A DNA stretch of 64,000 nucleotides from Mesobacillus sp. AQ2 (GCF_030122805.1 NZ_CP126080.1:4035501-4099500), one strand, 5' to 3'. Shown: positions 15,766 to 25,586, counted from the first letter of the stretch. A program made the numbers and translations. Notes: a model not told the origin generated them from the letters alone.

Positions 15766-16764
15766 ATGTCTAACCTTTTGTATATGCGCTTCATCAGGCT
15801 GCCAATTCTGACAAGAATCCTGATGATTGCCGCTTTGATGATTTTCCTTTTTGGATCGGTCATCCATTTTATTGAGCCCAAAAGCTTTCCGACCGTTTTC
15901 GATGGTGTCTGGTGGGCGATCATTACCGCATCAACAGTGGGATATGGTGATTATTACCCGGTTTCTACTCCAGGAAGAATAACGGCCATGATCCTGCTCC
16001 TGGTCGGGACAGGATTTTTATCATCCTATTTCATTCACCTGTCAGCAGCAACGGTTACCAAACAGAACGCATACGCGGAGGGGAGAGTTGGTTATAGAGG
16101 GGGCGATCATATCATCATCATCGGCTGGAATGAGAGGTCACGCACAATTATCAGGTCCCTCATTCAATCCGAATCCATTATCCTGATTGACGACACACTG
16201 GGTTCGATTCCAATCAAGGAAGACAATTTGCATTTTATCAGGGGCCGTGCGAACAAGGATGAAACATTACTGAATGCCCGTATCTCAACCGCCAGAAAAG
16301 TGATCATTACTTCTGATCAAAATCTGGATGAACTGCAGGCTGATATGAATACGATTCTTACACTGCTTGCGATCAAAGGGCTGAATCCTGATATACGCTG
16401 CATTGCAGAAATCCAAACGAGTGAACAGGTCAATAACGCCAGAAGGGCAGGGGCAGATGAACTGATCCCCGCTAATGCTTTGACCAGCGCAGTCCTTTTG
16501 AACAGCATCGCCTCTCCTGAGGTTGTGAATCCATTATTGGATTTGCTTGGCCAATTAAACGGCAAACACTTGTCTTATATTGAGCCTGAAACCACTCTGA
16601 TGGACAAGCACTTCCAGGAAGCAAGCAGCTTTTTGCTGAGGGAACGAAATACGATCCTGATTGGCATAAAAAGAGGGGATGACATAATCGTCAACCCCAA
16701 AAGAAATATCAAAATTAAATTTGATGATCAACTTCTTGCCATTTCAAACGATAATGATGAATAG
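15766..16764 (+). CDS. yugO: YugO-like potassium channel with RCK/TrkA-N domain
   Basis: This 332-residue protein has two membrane helices around a pore loop with the selectivity filter TVGYGDYYP (about residues 56-64), followed by a cytoplasmic RCK/TrkA-N domain (about 110-235; IIIIGWNERSRTIIRSL carries the Rossmann motif in altered form) and a C-terminal TrkA-C-like part. B. subtilis YugO is a potassium channel needed for biofilm electrical signalling and is paired there with MstX. No mstX-like gene is evident here. AGAGGAGG precedes the ATG. The yugN neighbour supports the assignment. Confidence 0.88.
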   Translation: MSNLLYMRFIRLPILTRILMIAALMIFLFGSVIHFIEPKSFPTVFDGVWWAIITASTVGYGDYYPVSTPGRITAMILLLVGTGFLSSYFIHLSAATVTKQNAYAEGRVGYRGGDHIIIIGWNERSRTIIRSLIQSESIILIDDTLGSIPIKEDNLHFIRGRANKDETLLNARISTARKVIITSDQNLDELQADMNTILTLLAIKGLNPDIRCIAEIQTSEQVNNARRAGADELIPANALTSAVLLNSIASPEVVNPLLDLLGQLNGKHLSYIEPETTLMDKHFQEASSFLLRERNTILIGIKRGDDIIVNPKRNIKIKFDDQLLAISNDNDE

Positions 16765-16784
16765 CTTTTGGCCATTTCAAGCAA

Positions 16785-17192
16785 TTAATGATGCAATAAG
16801 GCAATTTCTGCTTCGCGGACAAGTGAACGTCCCACTTCAATGTACTTTTCTGGAAAACTCGCATCCTTATCCACCGGTTCCTGGAACTGGTTGAAGGATG
16901 CGCTGGCATTTCCAATCTCCGCATGGTCATCAAGTCCACGCTGATATTTATGCGAAAGAAGGAATGGACGCTGAAGTGCTACAGTGCAGCCTTTTGAGTC
17001 GAGTTGTCCATCAATCGCCTTAAAGGGAAGACGCAAAAATTGATAGCCCACCTCGTCATCAATTTTATAGTCAAAGGCTCCATGGTCATAATCCCAGTTT
17101 CCCCCCACGGAATACCCCAACGGTTTAAGCAGCTGTTCCAGTTTATAAAGATCAAAATGTTTGCCCTCAAGCTCAGATTGTATCTCAATCAA
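16785..17192 (-). CDS. yugN: YugN-like protein
   Basis: This 135-residue soluble protein begins MIEIQSELEGKHFDLYKLEQ and contains GGNWDYDHGAFDYKID, matching the YugN-like family as I recall it. The function is unknown. It converges on yugO with 20 bp between stops, and pgi lies upstream on the same strand behind a repeat array, the same local order as in B. subtilis. Confidence 0.75.
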   Translation of the reverse strand: MIEIQSELEGKHFDLYKLEQLLKPLGYSVGGNWDYDHGAFDYKIDDEVGYQFLRLPFKAIDGQLDSKGCTVALQRPFLLSHKYQRGLDDHAEIGNASASFNQFQEPVDKDASFPEKYIEVGRSLVREAEIALLHH

Positions 17193-17323
17193 TGGTTTGT
17201 CCGCCTTTCCAAATGTTTTTGCTTAGTTTTAACCAAAACAGGCGAATTAATGAGCGGTGAAAGTTTGGATTGGCCAAGAATCCGGGTTTGTTCGGGGTAT
17301 TAGCGTTGTGATTAGTGCCTTTA

Positions 17324-17460
17324 TTGGCGAAAAGATGATTTTATTGGCGATTCCCACTATTTTTTTGGCGAAAATTTCTTTTTATTGGCGATTTGCACAT
17401 GTTTATTGGCGAAAATCCAAAATTTATTGGCGAACTGGAAATTATTCCTTATTTTTCCAA
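17324..17460 (-). repeat. Family B array, TTGGCGA word, six units plus anchor
   Basis: TTGGCGA starts at 17324, 17344, 17365, 17385, 17406 and 17427, spacings of 20, 21, 20, 21 and 21 bp, with A/T-rich spacers. The last unit runs into GCGAACTGGAAATT and then a T-rich ATTTTTCCA. That anchor is shared with arrays at 30701 and 60210. The anchor side faces the pgi terminator. Confidence 0.88.
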
Positions 17461-17470
17461 TTTCAAAACA

Positions 17471-17498
17471 AAAAGGAGCACCACTACGGGTACTCCTT
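17471..17498 (-). terminator. Terminator of pgi
   Basis: On the minus strand AAGGAGTACC pairs with GGTGCTCCTT (one G-U pair), followed by TTTTG. Confidence 0.8.
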
Positions 17499-17506
17499 CT
17501 TCATCA

Positions 17507-18856
17507 TTATTTAAGTCGCTTTTCCAATTCAGCTTTCTTTTCTTCAAAGCCTGGTTTTCCAAGCAATGCGAACATGTTCACTTTGTATGCTTCGACGCCC
17601 GGCTGGTCGAATGGGTTCACGCCAAGCAGGTAGCCGCTCATCGCGCATGCTTTTTCAAAGAAGTACACAAGGTAGCCAAATGTGTATTCATCAAGCTGAG
17701 GAATTTCTACAACCAGATTCGGTACGCCTCCATCAGTATGGGCAAGCATTGTGCCTTGGAACGCTTTGTTATTCACGAAATCAACTGTCTTGCCGGCAAG
17801 ATAATTCAGGCCGTCAAGATCGCTTGCAGCTTCTTCGATTGTCAGCTCATGGCGAGGCTTTTCCACCTTGATGATCGTCTCGAACAAATCGCGGCGTCCT
17901 TCCTGCACATACTGTCCAAGGGAGTGAAGATCTGTTGAGAAGTTAGCTGATGACGGGTAGATTCCCTTCTGGTCTTTTCCTTCACTTTCGCCGAACAACT
18001 GCTTCCACCATTCAGAGAAGTACTGAAGGGATGGCTCGTAGTTGATCAGCATTTCGATTGTTTTGCCTTTGTTGTAAAGCGCGTTGCGGACTGCCGCATA
18101 CTGGTATGCAGGATTTTCTTCAAGCTCTGACTTGCCGAAGTCTTCCCTTGCCTGTGCCGCACCATTCATCATGGCTTCGATATCTGAACCGCTGACAGCG
18201 ATCGGCAGCAAGCCTACTGCAGTCAATACAGAATAACGGCCGCCAACATCATCAGGAATCACAAATGATTCATAGCCTTCCTCGTCAGCGAGTGTCTTTA
18301 ATGCACCGCGTGCTTTGTCTGTAGTCGCGTAAATGCGTTTGCGTGCTTCTTCCACACCATACTTCTCCTCAAGCATCTTGCGGAAAATGCGGAAAGCAAT
18401 CGCTGGCTCGGTTGTTGTACCGGATTTTGAGATCACATTGATGGAGAAGTCTTTTCCATCCAAAAGATCCATCACATCAGTCATATAAGTTGAGCTGATG
18501 TTGTTGCCGATAAAAATAACCTGCGGAGTGTTTCGCTTTTCTTTTGGAAGAGCGTTATAGAAGCTGTGCTGTAAAAATTCAAGTGCAGCACGTGCTCCAA
18601 GATAAGATCCGCCAATCCCGACAACTAGCAGGACATCAGAATCACTTTTGATCTTTTCTGCTGACTTCTGGATGCGGGCAAATTCTTCTTTATCATAGTC
18701 GACAGGGAGATCGATCCAGCCTAAAAAGTCGCTGCCTGCACCCGTTTTTTCATGTAATGAATGGTGTGCTACTTTTACAAAATCCCTTAAATATGTAACT
18801 TCGTGTTCACCAAAAAAGCTAAGCGCCTTTGAGTAATCAAAACGAACATGTGTCAT
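17507..18856 (-). CDS. pgi: Glucose-6-phosphate isomerase
   Basis: At 449 residues it matches the length of B. subtilis Pgi. It interconverts glucose 6-phosphate and fructose 6-phosphate in glycolysis and gluconeogenesis. The family signatures [19 protein letters not shown] (about residue 205), [17 protein letters not shown] (about 78) and [16 protein letters not shown] (about 142) are present. It is a single cytoplasmic enzyme gene with its own terminator. Confidence 0.96.
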   Translation of the reverse strand: MTHVRFDYSKALSFFGEHEVTYLRDFVKVAHHSLHEKTGAGSDFLGWIDLPVDYDKEEFARIQKSAEKIKSDSDVLLVVGIGGSYLGARAALEFLQHSFYNALPKEKRNTPQVIFIGNNISSTYMTDVMDLLDGKDFSINVISKSGTTTEPAIAFRIFRKMLEEKYGVEEARKRIYATTDKARGALKTLADEEGYESFVIPDDVGGRYSVLTAVGLLPIAVSGSDIEAMMNGAAQAREDFGKSELEENPAYQYAAVRNALYNKGKTIEMLINYEPSLQYFSEWWKQLFGESEGKDQKGIYPSSANFSTDLHSLGQYVQEGRRDLFETIIKVEKPRHELTIEEAASDLDGLNYLAGKTVDFVNNKAFQGTMLAHTDGGVPNLVVEIPQLDEYTFGYLVYFFEKACAMSGYLLGVNPFDQPGVEAYKVNMFALLGKPGFEEKKAELEKRLK

Positions 18857-19099
18857 GTCTGATCCTCCATTATTTTATATTCTCTATCACTTTATCGAAA
18901 TGAATCTTAATAATCAAGAAACACCACAGTATGAAAGCGTGACCAATTATGAAATATTTTTAAACTTCTATGACTCGCTTTATCTTTTTCCTAATTTAAG
19001 GGTTTTAAACAATGAAAAAGAGAAGGTTCCTGCACCCCCAAACGATGTTTATTTTCCATTGTTCCTATGTCAATTCCCTCCAGATTATTTTCAAAATAG

Positions 19100-19131
19100 A
19101 AAAAGGACCCGGAAATCATTCCGGGTCCTTC
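19100..19131 (-). terminator. Terminator of the yugJ-like gene
   Basis: On the minus strand AAGGACCCGGAA pairs with TTCCGGGTCCTT (partly through the loop), followed by TTTTCT. The region 18857-19099 upstream of pgi shows no convincing gene. Confidence 0.88.
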
Positions 19132-19143
19132 GCTATTTCAGCT

Positions 19144-20307
19144 TTACAATGACATACGATAGATTTCCACTACGTCGTCTTTATTCATTTTTGCAAAGTT
19201 GCCAAATTCACCGTTCGCCATTGCTTTATCGGCCATCAAATCTAGTTTGCTGTCGTCAATGTCATAATCAGCGAGTCGTGATGGTGCGCCGATGCTGTTC
19301 CAGAATTCACGAAGCTTTTCGATTCCTTCAAGTCCAGCTTCTTCGTCTGTCTTGCCATCAGGATTCACACCGAATACTCTGACAGCCATTTTCTTGAATC
19401 GCTCTGGTTTTACTTTGAGATTATGCTTCATCCAGTTCGGGAACAGGATCGCCAGGCCGCCTCCGTGAGGGATATCGTATACTGCAGATACAGCGTGCTC
19501 GATATTATGGGTAGCCCAATCACCGCGGTAGCCCATATTCAGGATGCCGTTCAAGGCCATCGTTCCAGCGTAAAGGATTGTTGCACGGTACTCATAGTTT
19601 TCCAGGTCATCAAGCAGTTTTGGGGCTGTTTCCATCACAGTCAACAGCAGGGATTCGCACATGCGATCCTGGAATTCCGTATTCTCGGTCAGATGGAAAT
19701 AGTGTTCGAAAACATGCGACATCATGTCGACAATACCATAAATCGTCTGGTTCTTCGGCACTGAATAAGTGTTCACAGGATCAAGGATCGAGAATTTCGG
19801 GAATGTTACCGGGCTTCCCCAGCCGTACTTTTCATTCGTTTCCCAATTTGTGATGACAGAACCGGCATTCATTTCTGAGCCCGTTGCTGCCAAGGTGAGC
19901 ACAGTTCCAAACGGTAGAGCTTCAGAAGCAAAAGCTTTCTTGGTTACCAGGTCCCATGCATCCCCATCATATTTTGCTCCGGCAGCAATTGCCTTTGTGC
20001 AGTCGATGACGCTGCCTCCGCCTACTGCCAGAAGGAATTCAATACCTTCTTCTTTGCAGATTTTCACGCCCTTATGGACAGTCGAAAGCCGGGGATTCGG
20101 TTCCACACCGGAAAGCTCGAATACTTCAGCTCCAATTTCTTTAAGAGTGCTCATCACAGAGTCATAAAGTCCATTACGCTTGATGCTACCGCCGCCATAA
20201 ACCAGCAGTACCTTCTTTCCGTATTGCGGAACCTCATTTTTAAGTTCCTCAAGCTGGCCTTTGCCAAAAATCAGTTTTGTTGGATTATAAAAAGTAAAGT
20301 TGTCCAT
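19144..20307 (-). CDS. yugJ: Iron-containing alcohol dehydrogenase (YugJ/YugK type)
   Basis: This 387-residue protein belongs to the group III (Fe-ADH, butanol dehydrogenase-like) family. The nucleotide-binding [20 protein letters not shown] (about 95-115), the Fe-ADH region with [22 protein letters not shown] and metal-ligand His residues are visible. It should oxidise alcohols or reduce aldehydes with NAD(P)H. The length equals that of B. subtilis YugJ, and pgi, yuzA and yugI nearby support the name; YugK is a close paralog, so the symbol is tentative. Confidence 0.85.
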   Translation of the reverse strand: MDNFTFYNPTKLIFGKGQLEELKNEVPQYGKKVLLVYGGGSIKRNGLYDSVMSTLKEIGAEVFELSGVEPNPRLSTVHKGVKICKEEGIEFLLAVGGGSVIDCTKAIAAGAKYDGDAWDLVTKKAFASEALPFGTVLTLAATGSEMNAGSVITNWETNEKYGWGSPVTFPKFSILDPVNTYSVPKNQTIYGIVDMMSHVFEHYFHLTENTEFQDRMCESLLLTVMETAPKLLDDLENYEYRATILYAGTMALNGILNMGYRGDWATHNIEHAVSAVYDIPHGGGLAILFPNWMKHNLKVKPERFKKMAVRVFGVNPDGKTDEEAGLEGIEKLREFWNSIGAPSRLADYDIDDSKLDLMADKAMANGEFGNFAKMNKDDVVEIYRMSL

Positions 20308-20399
20308 TTAAATCACCTTCCTCTAGGGATTATTATGTTCTTTTTCCAAACGCATTGCAAAAAATACACTCCTTAATGTTCTCTAATGTGCTGCAAAAA

Positions 20400-20424
20400 G
20401 TTACAACTTTTTTTAGAAGGGTAG
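20400..20424 (+). promoter_or_regulatory. Possible sigma B-type promoter for yuzA
   Basis: GTTACA (20400-20405) and GGGTAG (20419-20424) are 13 bp apart, near the sigma B consensus GTTTAA-N12-14-GGGTAT. The start codon is 87 bp downstream. This is suggestive only. Confidence 0.35.
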
Positions 20425-20510
20425 GTAAGAAATATAGGGCGGATGAATAATTCATACCGTGCTGAAACATTCTATAAAAGAACAAATTTAATTTTAAGGA
20501 GGAAATATCC

Positions 20511-20744
20511 ATGAGCGGTATTCAACGTGCAGCACTTGTTCTTACCATAATCGGGGCCATCAACTGGGGCTTAATCGGATTCTTCCAATTTGATCTTGTA
20601 GCAGCAATCTTTGGCGGCCAGGATTCAGCGTTGTCAAGAATCATCTATGGTTTGGTCGGACTTGCTGGCTTAATTAACATTGGACTTCTTTTCGCACCAA
20701 GCGAAAGAGAGGAAAGAGCAGCAGAACCACGCGCTACCCGATAA
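20511..20744 (+). CDS. yuzA: DUF378 membrane protein YuzA
   Basis: This 77-residue protein has two hydrophobic helices (about 6-32 and 40-63), the DUF378 pattern TIIGAINWGLIGFFQFDLVA, and a charged tail rich in Glu and Arg. The function is unknown; it is a small inner-membrane protein. AAGGAGG is 8 bases before the ATG. A terminator follows. Confidence 0.85.
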   Translation: MSGIQRAALVLTIIGAINWGLIGFFQFDLVAAIFGGQDSALSRIIYGLVGLAGLINIGLLFAPSEREERAAEPRATR

Positions 20745-20752
20745 AAACCAAA

Positions 20753-20775
20753 AACCCGCCAACAGGCGGGTTTTT
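20753..20775 (+). terminator. Terminator of yuzA, possibly shared with rocD
   Basis: AACCCGCC and GGCGGGTT pair around AACA, followed by TTTT. An A run on the left could give termination in both directions. Confidence 0.85.
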
Positions 20776-20782
20776 TATCGTT

Positions 20783-21976
20783 TTATGATAAAACTTTCTT
20801 GATTCGCTCGATGGCCCAGTCCAGTTCTTCAAGGCTGATGACAAGCGGCGGTGCGAAACGAATGACTGTATCATGCGTTTCTTTGCACAACAGGCCTTCT
20901 TCTTTCAATTCTTCACAGTATTTGCGTGCCGGTTCTGTCAGCTCGACGCCAATGAACAGGCCGCGGCCGCGGATATCCTTGATCATTGGATTATCGATTT
21001 CGCGAAGCTTGCCGACAAAATATTCTCCGAGCTCAAGGGAACGGTCAGCAAGTTTCTCATCAATCAGCACATCAAGAGAGGCGATGGAAACGGCACAAGC
21101 CATTGGATTGCCTCCGAAAGTCGATCCGTGTGAGCCAGGGTTGAAAACTCCTAACACAGCATGATCCGCCACTACACAGGAAATCGGGAATACCCCGCCG
21201 CCAAGTGCTTTTCCGAGAATATACATATCAGGCTCAATGCCTTCCCATTCGCATGCAAACATTTTTCCGGATCTGGCCAGACCAGCCTGGATTTCGTCCG
21301 CAATGAACAGGACATTGTTTTCTTTACACACATCAAAAGCCGCTTTCATAAAGCCTTCAGGAGGGATGACGATGCCTGCCTCGCCCTGGATCGGCTCAAT
21401 CAGGAACGCTGCAGTATTTGGTGTGATGGCTTCCTTCAGGGCTTCAAGGTCTCCGTAAGGAATCAATTTGATGCCTGGAAGCATTGGCCCGAAACCGCGC
21501 TTATATTCTTCCTCAGAAGATAACGAAACAGCTGTCATCGTGCGGCCGTGGAAGTTGCCGACGCATGCGATGATCTCTGCCTGGTTTTCCACGACTCCTT
21601 TTACATCATAAGCCCAGCGGCGAGCTGCCTTCACTGCCGTTTCCACTGCCTCAGCTCCAGTGTTCATCGGCAGGGCCATTTCTTTGTTCGTCAACTTGCA
21701 GACCTTCTCATACCATGGTCCAAGCTGGTCATTGTGAAATGCCCTTGAAGTAAGCGTCACGCGATCTGCCTGGTCTTTTAACGCCTGGATGATCTTCGGG
21801 TGACGGTGCCCCTGGTTGACAGCTGAATAAGCGCTTAGCATGTCCATATATTTGTTGCCTTCAGGATCCTCTACCCAAACTCCTTCTGCCTTCGAAATAA
21901 CGATCGGCAGCGGATGATAGTTATTCGCACCATACTTTTGAGTCTGTTCAATCAATGAACTCGTTTTTGTCGTCAT
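20783..21976 (-). CDS. rocD: Ornithine aminotransferase
   Basis: This 397-residue class III PLP aminotransferase contains [14 protein letters not shown] near the N terminus, [14 protein letters not shown] and [13 protein letters not shown] with the PLP lysine. It converts ornithine and 2-oxoglutarate to glutamate semialdehyde and glutamate in arginine catabolism. The ATG at 21976 is chosen because GGAGGAA precedes it and it matches the B. subtilis RocD N terminus; a longer frame to 22015 exists. In B. subtilis rocD sits in a roc operon; here it stands alone, and no RocR-type site was identified. Confidence 0.93.
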   Translation of the reverse strand: MTTKTSSLIEQTQKYGANNYHPLPIVISKAEGVWVEDPEGNKYMDMLSAYSAVNQGHRHPKIIQALKDQADRVTLTSRAFHNDQLGPWYEKVCKLTNKEMALPMNTGAEAVETAVKAARRWAYDVKGVVENQAEIIACVGNFHGRTMTAVSLSSEEEYKRGFGPMLPGIKLIPYGDLEALKEAITPNTAAFLIEPIQGEAGIVIPPEGFMKAAFDVCKENNVLFIADEIQAGLARSGKMFACEWEGIEPDMYILGKALGGGVFPISCVVADHAVLGVFNPGSHGSTFGGNPMACAVSIASLDVLIDEKLADRSLELGEYFVGKLREIDNPMIKDIRGRGLFIGVELTEPARKYCEELKEEGLLCKETHDTVIRFAPPLVISLEELDWAIERIKKVLS

Positions 21977-22119
21977 GAATCTTCCTCCGTTCCAATGAAA
22001 AAATTGGTTAGACAATCATATTGTAACCTGTAAGCTCTTTCATTTTAACCCCCTAAAAGAGAATTGAGGCGGAATATCGGTTTTGGTTATGCCAACTTGG
22101 GGTTTTCACTGATGATTCT

Positions 22120-22614
22120 TGTCCGAAGACGTGCCGGGTTCGGACAGCTTTTCGGGGGTTCCTCTGAAACTTGTCCGAAGCCACACCAACTTCGGACAGA
22201 TTTTCGGGGTTTCCTCTGAAACTTGTCCGAAGTCAATCCATGTTCGGACAGCTTTTCGGGTTCACTCTAGAAACTTGTCCGAAGCCACACCAACTTCGGA
22301 CAGCTTTTCGGGATTTCCTCTGAAACTTGTCCGAAGTCAGGCCATGTTCGGACAGCTTTTCGGGGGTTCCTCTGAAACTTGTCCGAAGTCAACCCATGTT
22401 CGGACAGCTTTTCGGGTTCACTCTAGAAACTTGTCCGAAGCCACACCAACTTCGGACAGCTTTTCTGGGTTTCCTCTGAAACTTGTCCGAAGTCAATCCA
22501 TGTTCGGACAGCTTTTCGGGTTCACTCTAGAAACTTGTCCGAAGTCACACCAACTTCGGACAGCTTTCCCGAATTCACTCTAAACCTTGTCCGAGCTTGG
22601 CCCAGGTCAAACAA
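22120..22614. repeat. Family A 52-bp array, TGTCCGAA/TTCGGACA word, ten units
   Basis: TGTC starts at 22120 and every 52 bp to 22588, ten units with no indel. Each of the first nine is a 27-bp module TGTC-N19-GACA with arms TGTCCGAA and TTCGGACA; the tenth has lost its right arm. Linkers of 25 bp are of two alternating kinds (GCTTTTCGGGGTTTCC-like and GCTTTTCGGGTTCACTC-like). The array fills the gap between rocD and the yugI terminator. Apparent open frames here follow from the repeat and are not genes. Confidence 0.92.
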
Positions 22615-22641
22615 TATATCCTCATCAAAAAGCAAACCAAC

Positions 22642-22670
22642 AAAAAAAAACCGGACGCAATATCCGGTTT
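22642..22670 (-). terminator. Terminator of yugI
   Basis: On the minus strand AAACCGGAT and (G)TCCGGTTT pair around a short loop, followed by a run of T. Confidence 0.88.
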
Positions 22671-22682
22671 CTGCTTTGAAGC

Positions 22683-23075
22683 TTATTTCTTAGCCATATC
22701 TGACTGGTTGATCCACTCTTGAAGCTTATCCTTCAACGTGTTGAAGCCTTGTGCTGAGTCGTCTTGCTGCTGTACGACTGCAGCAGGGCGCTTGCTGCGT
22801 GGCTTTTTAGCGCGTTGTGGCTGTTCTGGAGCTTCTTCAGTTGCACGGATTGATAAGCCAATTTTTCCAGCAGCTTCATCAATTGACAATACTTTCACTT
22901 TCACTTCGTCGCCAACTGACAGGTGCTCGTTAATATCCTTAACATACCCGTGTGTGATTTCTGAAATGTGCACAAGACCTTGTGTATTTTCATCTAATGC
23001 TACGAAAGCGCCATATGGCTGAATTCCTGTTACTTTACCTGTTAAAACACTGCCTACTTCGATTTTCTCTGACAT
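22683..23075 (-). CDS. yugI: S1-domain RNA-binding protein, general stress protein 13 (YugI)
   Basis: This 130-residue protein has an S1 RNA-binding domain at residues 5-75 (VGSVLTGKVTGIQPYGAFVAL, GLVHISEITHGYVKDI, VKVKVLSIDEAAGKIGLSIR) and a basic, Gln-rich tail with RAKKPRSKRP. It likely binds RNA or ribosomes in the cytoplasm. B. subtilis YugI (GSP13) has the same size and tail type. Confidence 0.9.
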   Translation of the reverse strand: MSEKIEVGSVLTGKVTGIQPYGAFVALDENTQGLVHISEITHGYVKDINEHLSVGDEVKVKVLSIDEAAGKIGLSIRATEEAPEQPQRAKKPRSKRPAAVVQQQDDSAQGFNTLKDKLQEWINQSDMAKK

Positions 23076-23198
23076 GGAAACACTCCTAAATATTGTTTTA
23101 TTTTATCCCATTAATACGCAATTAAAAATTATATCATATTCTGTAGCATTTATCAAAAGGAATAAGTTAATTCAATATGTGAGTGTTTCCATACCCTC

Positions 23199-24899
23199 TT
23201 ACTGGATTGGCATATATTGTACTTTCCAGAAGCCATCCTCCTGAACCATCTGGAAGACTGGACCATCTGTACGGTCTGAGTAATGAAGCTGGATGCCGAT
23301 GACTTTTTCCGGATCATCTGCTGGATGGTATAGCGAAGCGAACTGATACCCTTTCAATATTTTACTTAGATTCATACCAGGTTCGGCTTCCTCCCTTTCT
23401 TTTATATATTGTTCTTTTGGCGGGAGGGTGCTTTGCCTGCTGTATAATGCGTACTTTGTCTCATAATCCCCGACTTGGTCAGCATGGAAATACAATTGCA
23501 TGATTTCAAACGGGCCATAATGTTTCAGGATATTGAAATTTTTCTTGGCAGCGAATTCCTTGTAGCTGGACAGCAGGGAATCCGGAATCGGCAGTATCTT
23601 GCTGTTAATTATATCCTCTGCCTTCAGATTCGACGGAATCTTCATATACAACGGATAAATCAGATTCAATTTTATTTCCAATTCATCTGTTGGCTGCTGG
23701 AACTGCTTTGCTTCCATCTTGTCATAAACTTCTTTCATAGCTGTTGCTGTGTCGGTCTCTGGATAGGAATCCATCAGGTATAAATAGGCTTCTTTCACCT
23801 CGTCTTTGAGAAACTTGTTGTCACCATATATCGAATTTCCTGGCGAACCTGCCGCAAACTGGACATAAAGCGATAGCGCCTCATCACGCAGGATATCCTT
23901 GATTTTTCCATCCTCCATTGTGCCAATTGCTTTTTCAAGCTTCACCAAGACATCTGCATAATTTTTATAGGAAATCACTTTCCCCATCCTGTCATGGATT
24001 CTGTTGCTCTTCAATTCAAGATACATCGCATAGTCGTCATCAACCTTGCCGCGGAGGCGGTCTGCAATATCCTTAAAGTTAACATAAGGCATCAGTTTCC
24101 CGTCTTCTTCCCGGAATACATAGCCATTGGCCACTGCCCCTGCCGCCATCTTTCTCAAATCCTGATTTTCAAGCCCTTTTCCGCCGGCATTCATTTTTTC
24201 TACTACAACTTCCAGTCCTTCCTTCTCGATGGCCTCTTTGATATCCCACTCGTAAAATACCATTGCGTAAAGATAGGCACCGTTAAATGAATCAAGCTGG
24301 GCAAGAAGGGGGAATTCCTCTTCAACGCTCATAGCCTTGTCTTGCTTTTCAATGCGGTCAATGATTTCCGATGGTAGAATGAACGACTCGTCAATCTGGT
24401 TTATTAAAGCCTGCTTCGTATCTGTCAAATCTTTTGAATCATGGTCTTCGAGATAGGTCAAATATTCATTTTCGACTGATTCAATATCCTCAGCAATGGA
24501 TGGATAAAGGTACTTTTCGAACCCTGCACCAAATCCGAGGGCCGCTTTCGTCCTGGCAACTTTTTTTGCATGGTATTGCCGCAACTCATCAAATACGATT
24601 TTCACCTCTGATTTTTTCAGCTCACGGGAACTATTTTCACCGGGGGCTGCCTGGTGCTGTTCTGTTTTCTCTTCAGAAGGTTCCTGCTCCCCGATATATT
24701 GCATCATCAGGACTCCGGCGATCATGCCGACGCCGATAAAGCTGGCGGCATATGGCAAGTGAAACCACTTTTGCTTTGTATGCTTCTTCTGGTCTTTTTT
24801 GATGGCCGCCAGGATTGCTGAACGGTTTTCCTCTTCAGGCATCTCGTCGTATGCTTTTTTCAGGCTGTCCAGCCGCTTTTCCAATAATTGATCATCCAT
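23199..24899 (-). CDS. Large membrane protein partnered with an ECF sigma factor, putative anti-sigma
   Basis: This 566-residue protein has a short cytoplasmic N terminus (about 1-38), one membrane helix (about 39-60, YAASFIGVGMIAGVLMMQYIG), a low-complexity Glu/Gln stretch, and a long extracytoplasmic part rich in charged helices with no family I recognise. The gene overlaps the sigma factor stop by 8 bp. That arrangement is typical of anti-sigma factors, but the extracytoplasmic region of about 500 residues is unusually large. The ATG at 24899 has AAGGTG six bases upstream; a GTG at 24908 is the alternative. Confidence 0.7.
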   Translation of the reverse strand: MDDQLLEKRLDSLKKAYDEMPEEENRSAILAAIKKDQKKHTKQKWFHLPYAASFIGVGMIAGVLMMQYIGEQEPSEEKTEQHQAAPGENSSRELKKSEVKIVFDELRQYHAKKVARTKAALGFGAGFEKYLYPSIAEDIESVENEYLTYLEDHDSKDLTDTKQALINQIDESFILPSEIIDRIEKQDKAMSVEEEFPLLAQLDSFNGAYLYAMVFYEWDIKEAIEKEGLEVVVEKMNAGGKGLENQDLRKMAAGAVANGYVFREEDGKLMPYVNFKDIADRLRGKVDDDYAMYLELKSNRIHDRMGKVISYKNYADVLVKLEKAIGTMEDGKIKDILRDEALSLYVQFAAGSPGNSIYGDNKFLKDEVKEAYLYLMDSYPETDTATAMKEVYDKMEAKQFQQPTDELEIKLNLIYPLYMKIPSNLKAEDIINSKILPIPDSLLSSYKEFAAKKNFNILKHYGPFEIMQLYFHADQVGDYETKYALYSRQSTLPPKEQYIKEREEAEPGMNLSKILKGYQFASLYHPADDPEKVIGIQLHYSDRTDGPVFQMVQEDGFWKVQYMPIQ

Positions 24900-25449
24900 G
24901 GTTTTCACCTTCCTTCTTCTCAGCCAGTGTAAGCAGCTTCTTTAAATGTTCCTTGCCTCTCATCATCCTGGTCTTTACATTTGCGAGCGAAGTGCCGGTA
25001 ATCTCAGCGATATCGTCATAGCTTTTATCGTGAAAATAAAAGAGAATGATCGGAATGCGATACTTCTCATCGAGCTTCTGGATGCACTCATGAAGTACCT
25101 TGTCCTCTTCAAAGCGGAGGATGCTTTCCTCTGCTGTCTTCCCGTTATATGTCCTTTCCTTGCCGATTTTCAGGACCTTCTTGATCTGCCTTTGCTTATT
25201 CCGGGAAAAATCCCTCGTTACATTCAAGGTGATTTTATAAAGCCATGTGGTGAATTTTGCGTGCGAAAACTGGTCGAGGAAACGATAGACCCTGACAAAC
25301 ACTTCCTGTGTGATATCATCTATATCGTCATATTTGTTTCCGAGCTGGAAAGCAAAGCGGCGGACGGTCGGAGTGTGGATATCAATCAGCTCCGCAAACG
25401 CCTGCATATTTCCGTTCCGGGACCGGAATACTAATTCATCATCATTCAT
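24892..25449 (-). CDS. ECF-type RNA polymerase sigma factor
   Basis: This 185-residue protein has sigma-70 regions 2 (about 10-85, with YDDIDDITQEVFVRVYRFLDQF) and 4 (about 120-175, with FYFHDKSYDDIAEITGTSLANVKTRMMRGKEHL). It would direct RNA polymerase in response to an envelope or other signal relayed by the overlapping membrane partner gene. A TGAAAC-N16-CGTT promoter upstream suggests autoregulation. It resembles the SigW/SigV class broadly, but I cannot assign a named sigma factor. Confidence 0.88.
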   Translation of the reverse strand: MNDDELVFRSRNGNMQAFAELIDIHTPTVRRFAFQLGNKYDDIDDITQEVFVRVYRFLDQFSHAKFTTWLYKITLNVTRDFSRNKQRQIKKVLKIGKERTYNGKTAEESILRFEEDKVLHECIQKLDEKYRIPIILFYFHDKSYDDIAEITGTSLANVKTRMMRGKEHLKKLLTLAEKKEGENHG

Positions 25450-25560
25450 TTGGCTCCCCCAAACTTCTACGTATCTTTAATCAGGTGCTTCACATGGTTA
25501 TTCTGGGACGGCTGCGGCCGATTGCGTCACGCAGTTACAATGTGAATGCTTTACCTATAA

Positions 25561-25586
25561 AACGGCGGATTTAGGTTTTTGTTTCA
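25561..25586 (-). promoter_or_regulatory. ECF-type promoter upstream of the sigma gene
   Basis: On the minus strand TGAAAC (25586-25581) is followed after exactly 16 bp by CGTTTTAT (CGTT at 25564-25561). This matches the TGAAAC-N16-CGT pattern of ECF sigma promoters and lies about 110 bp before the sigma start codon. Confidence 0.6.

Noticed and set aside
18855-19382. 175-codon plus-strand frame between pgi and yugJ
   Set aside because: Its second half is antisense to yugJ. The first half is low-complexity intergenic sequence containing the yugJ terminator.
22119-22583. 154-codon open frame across the TGTCCGAA array
   Set aside because: The frame is a by-product of the 52-bp repeat (three units equal 52 codons). 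It has no ribosome binding site, and both arms of the DNA dyads, not the peptide, are conserved.
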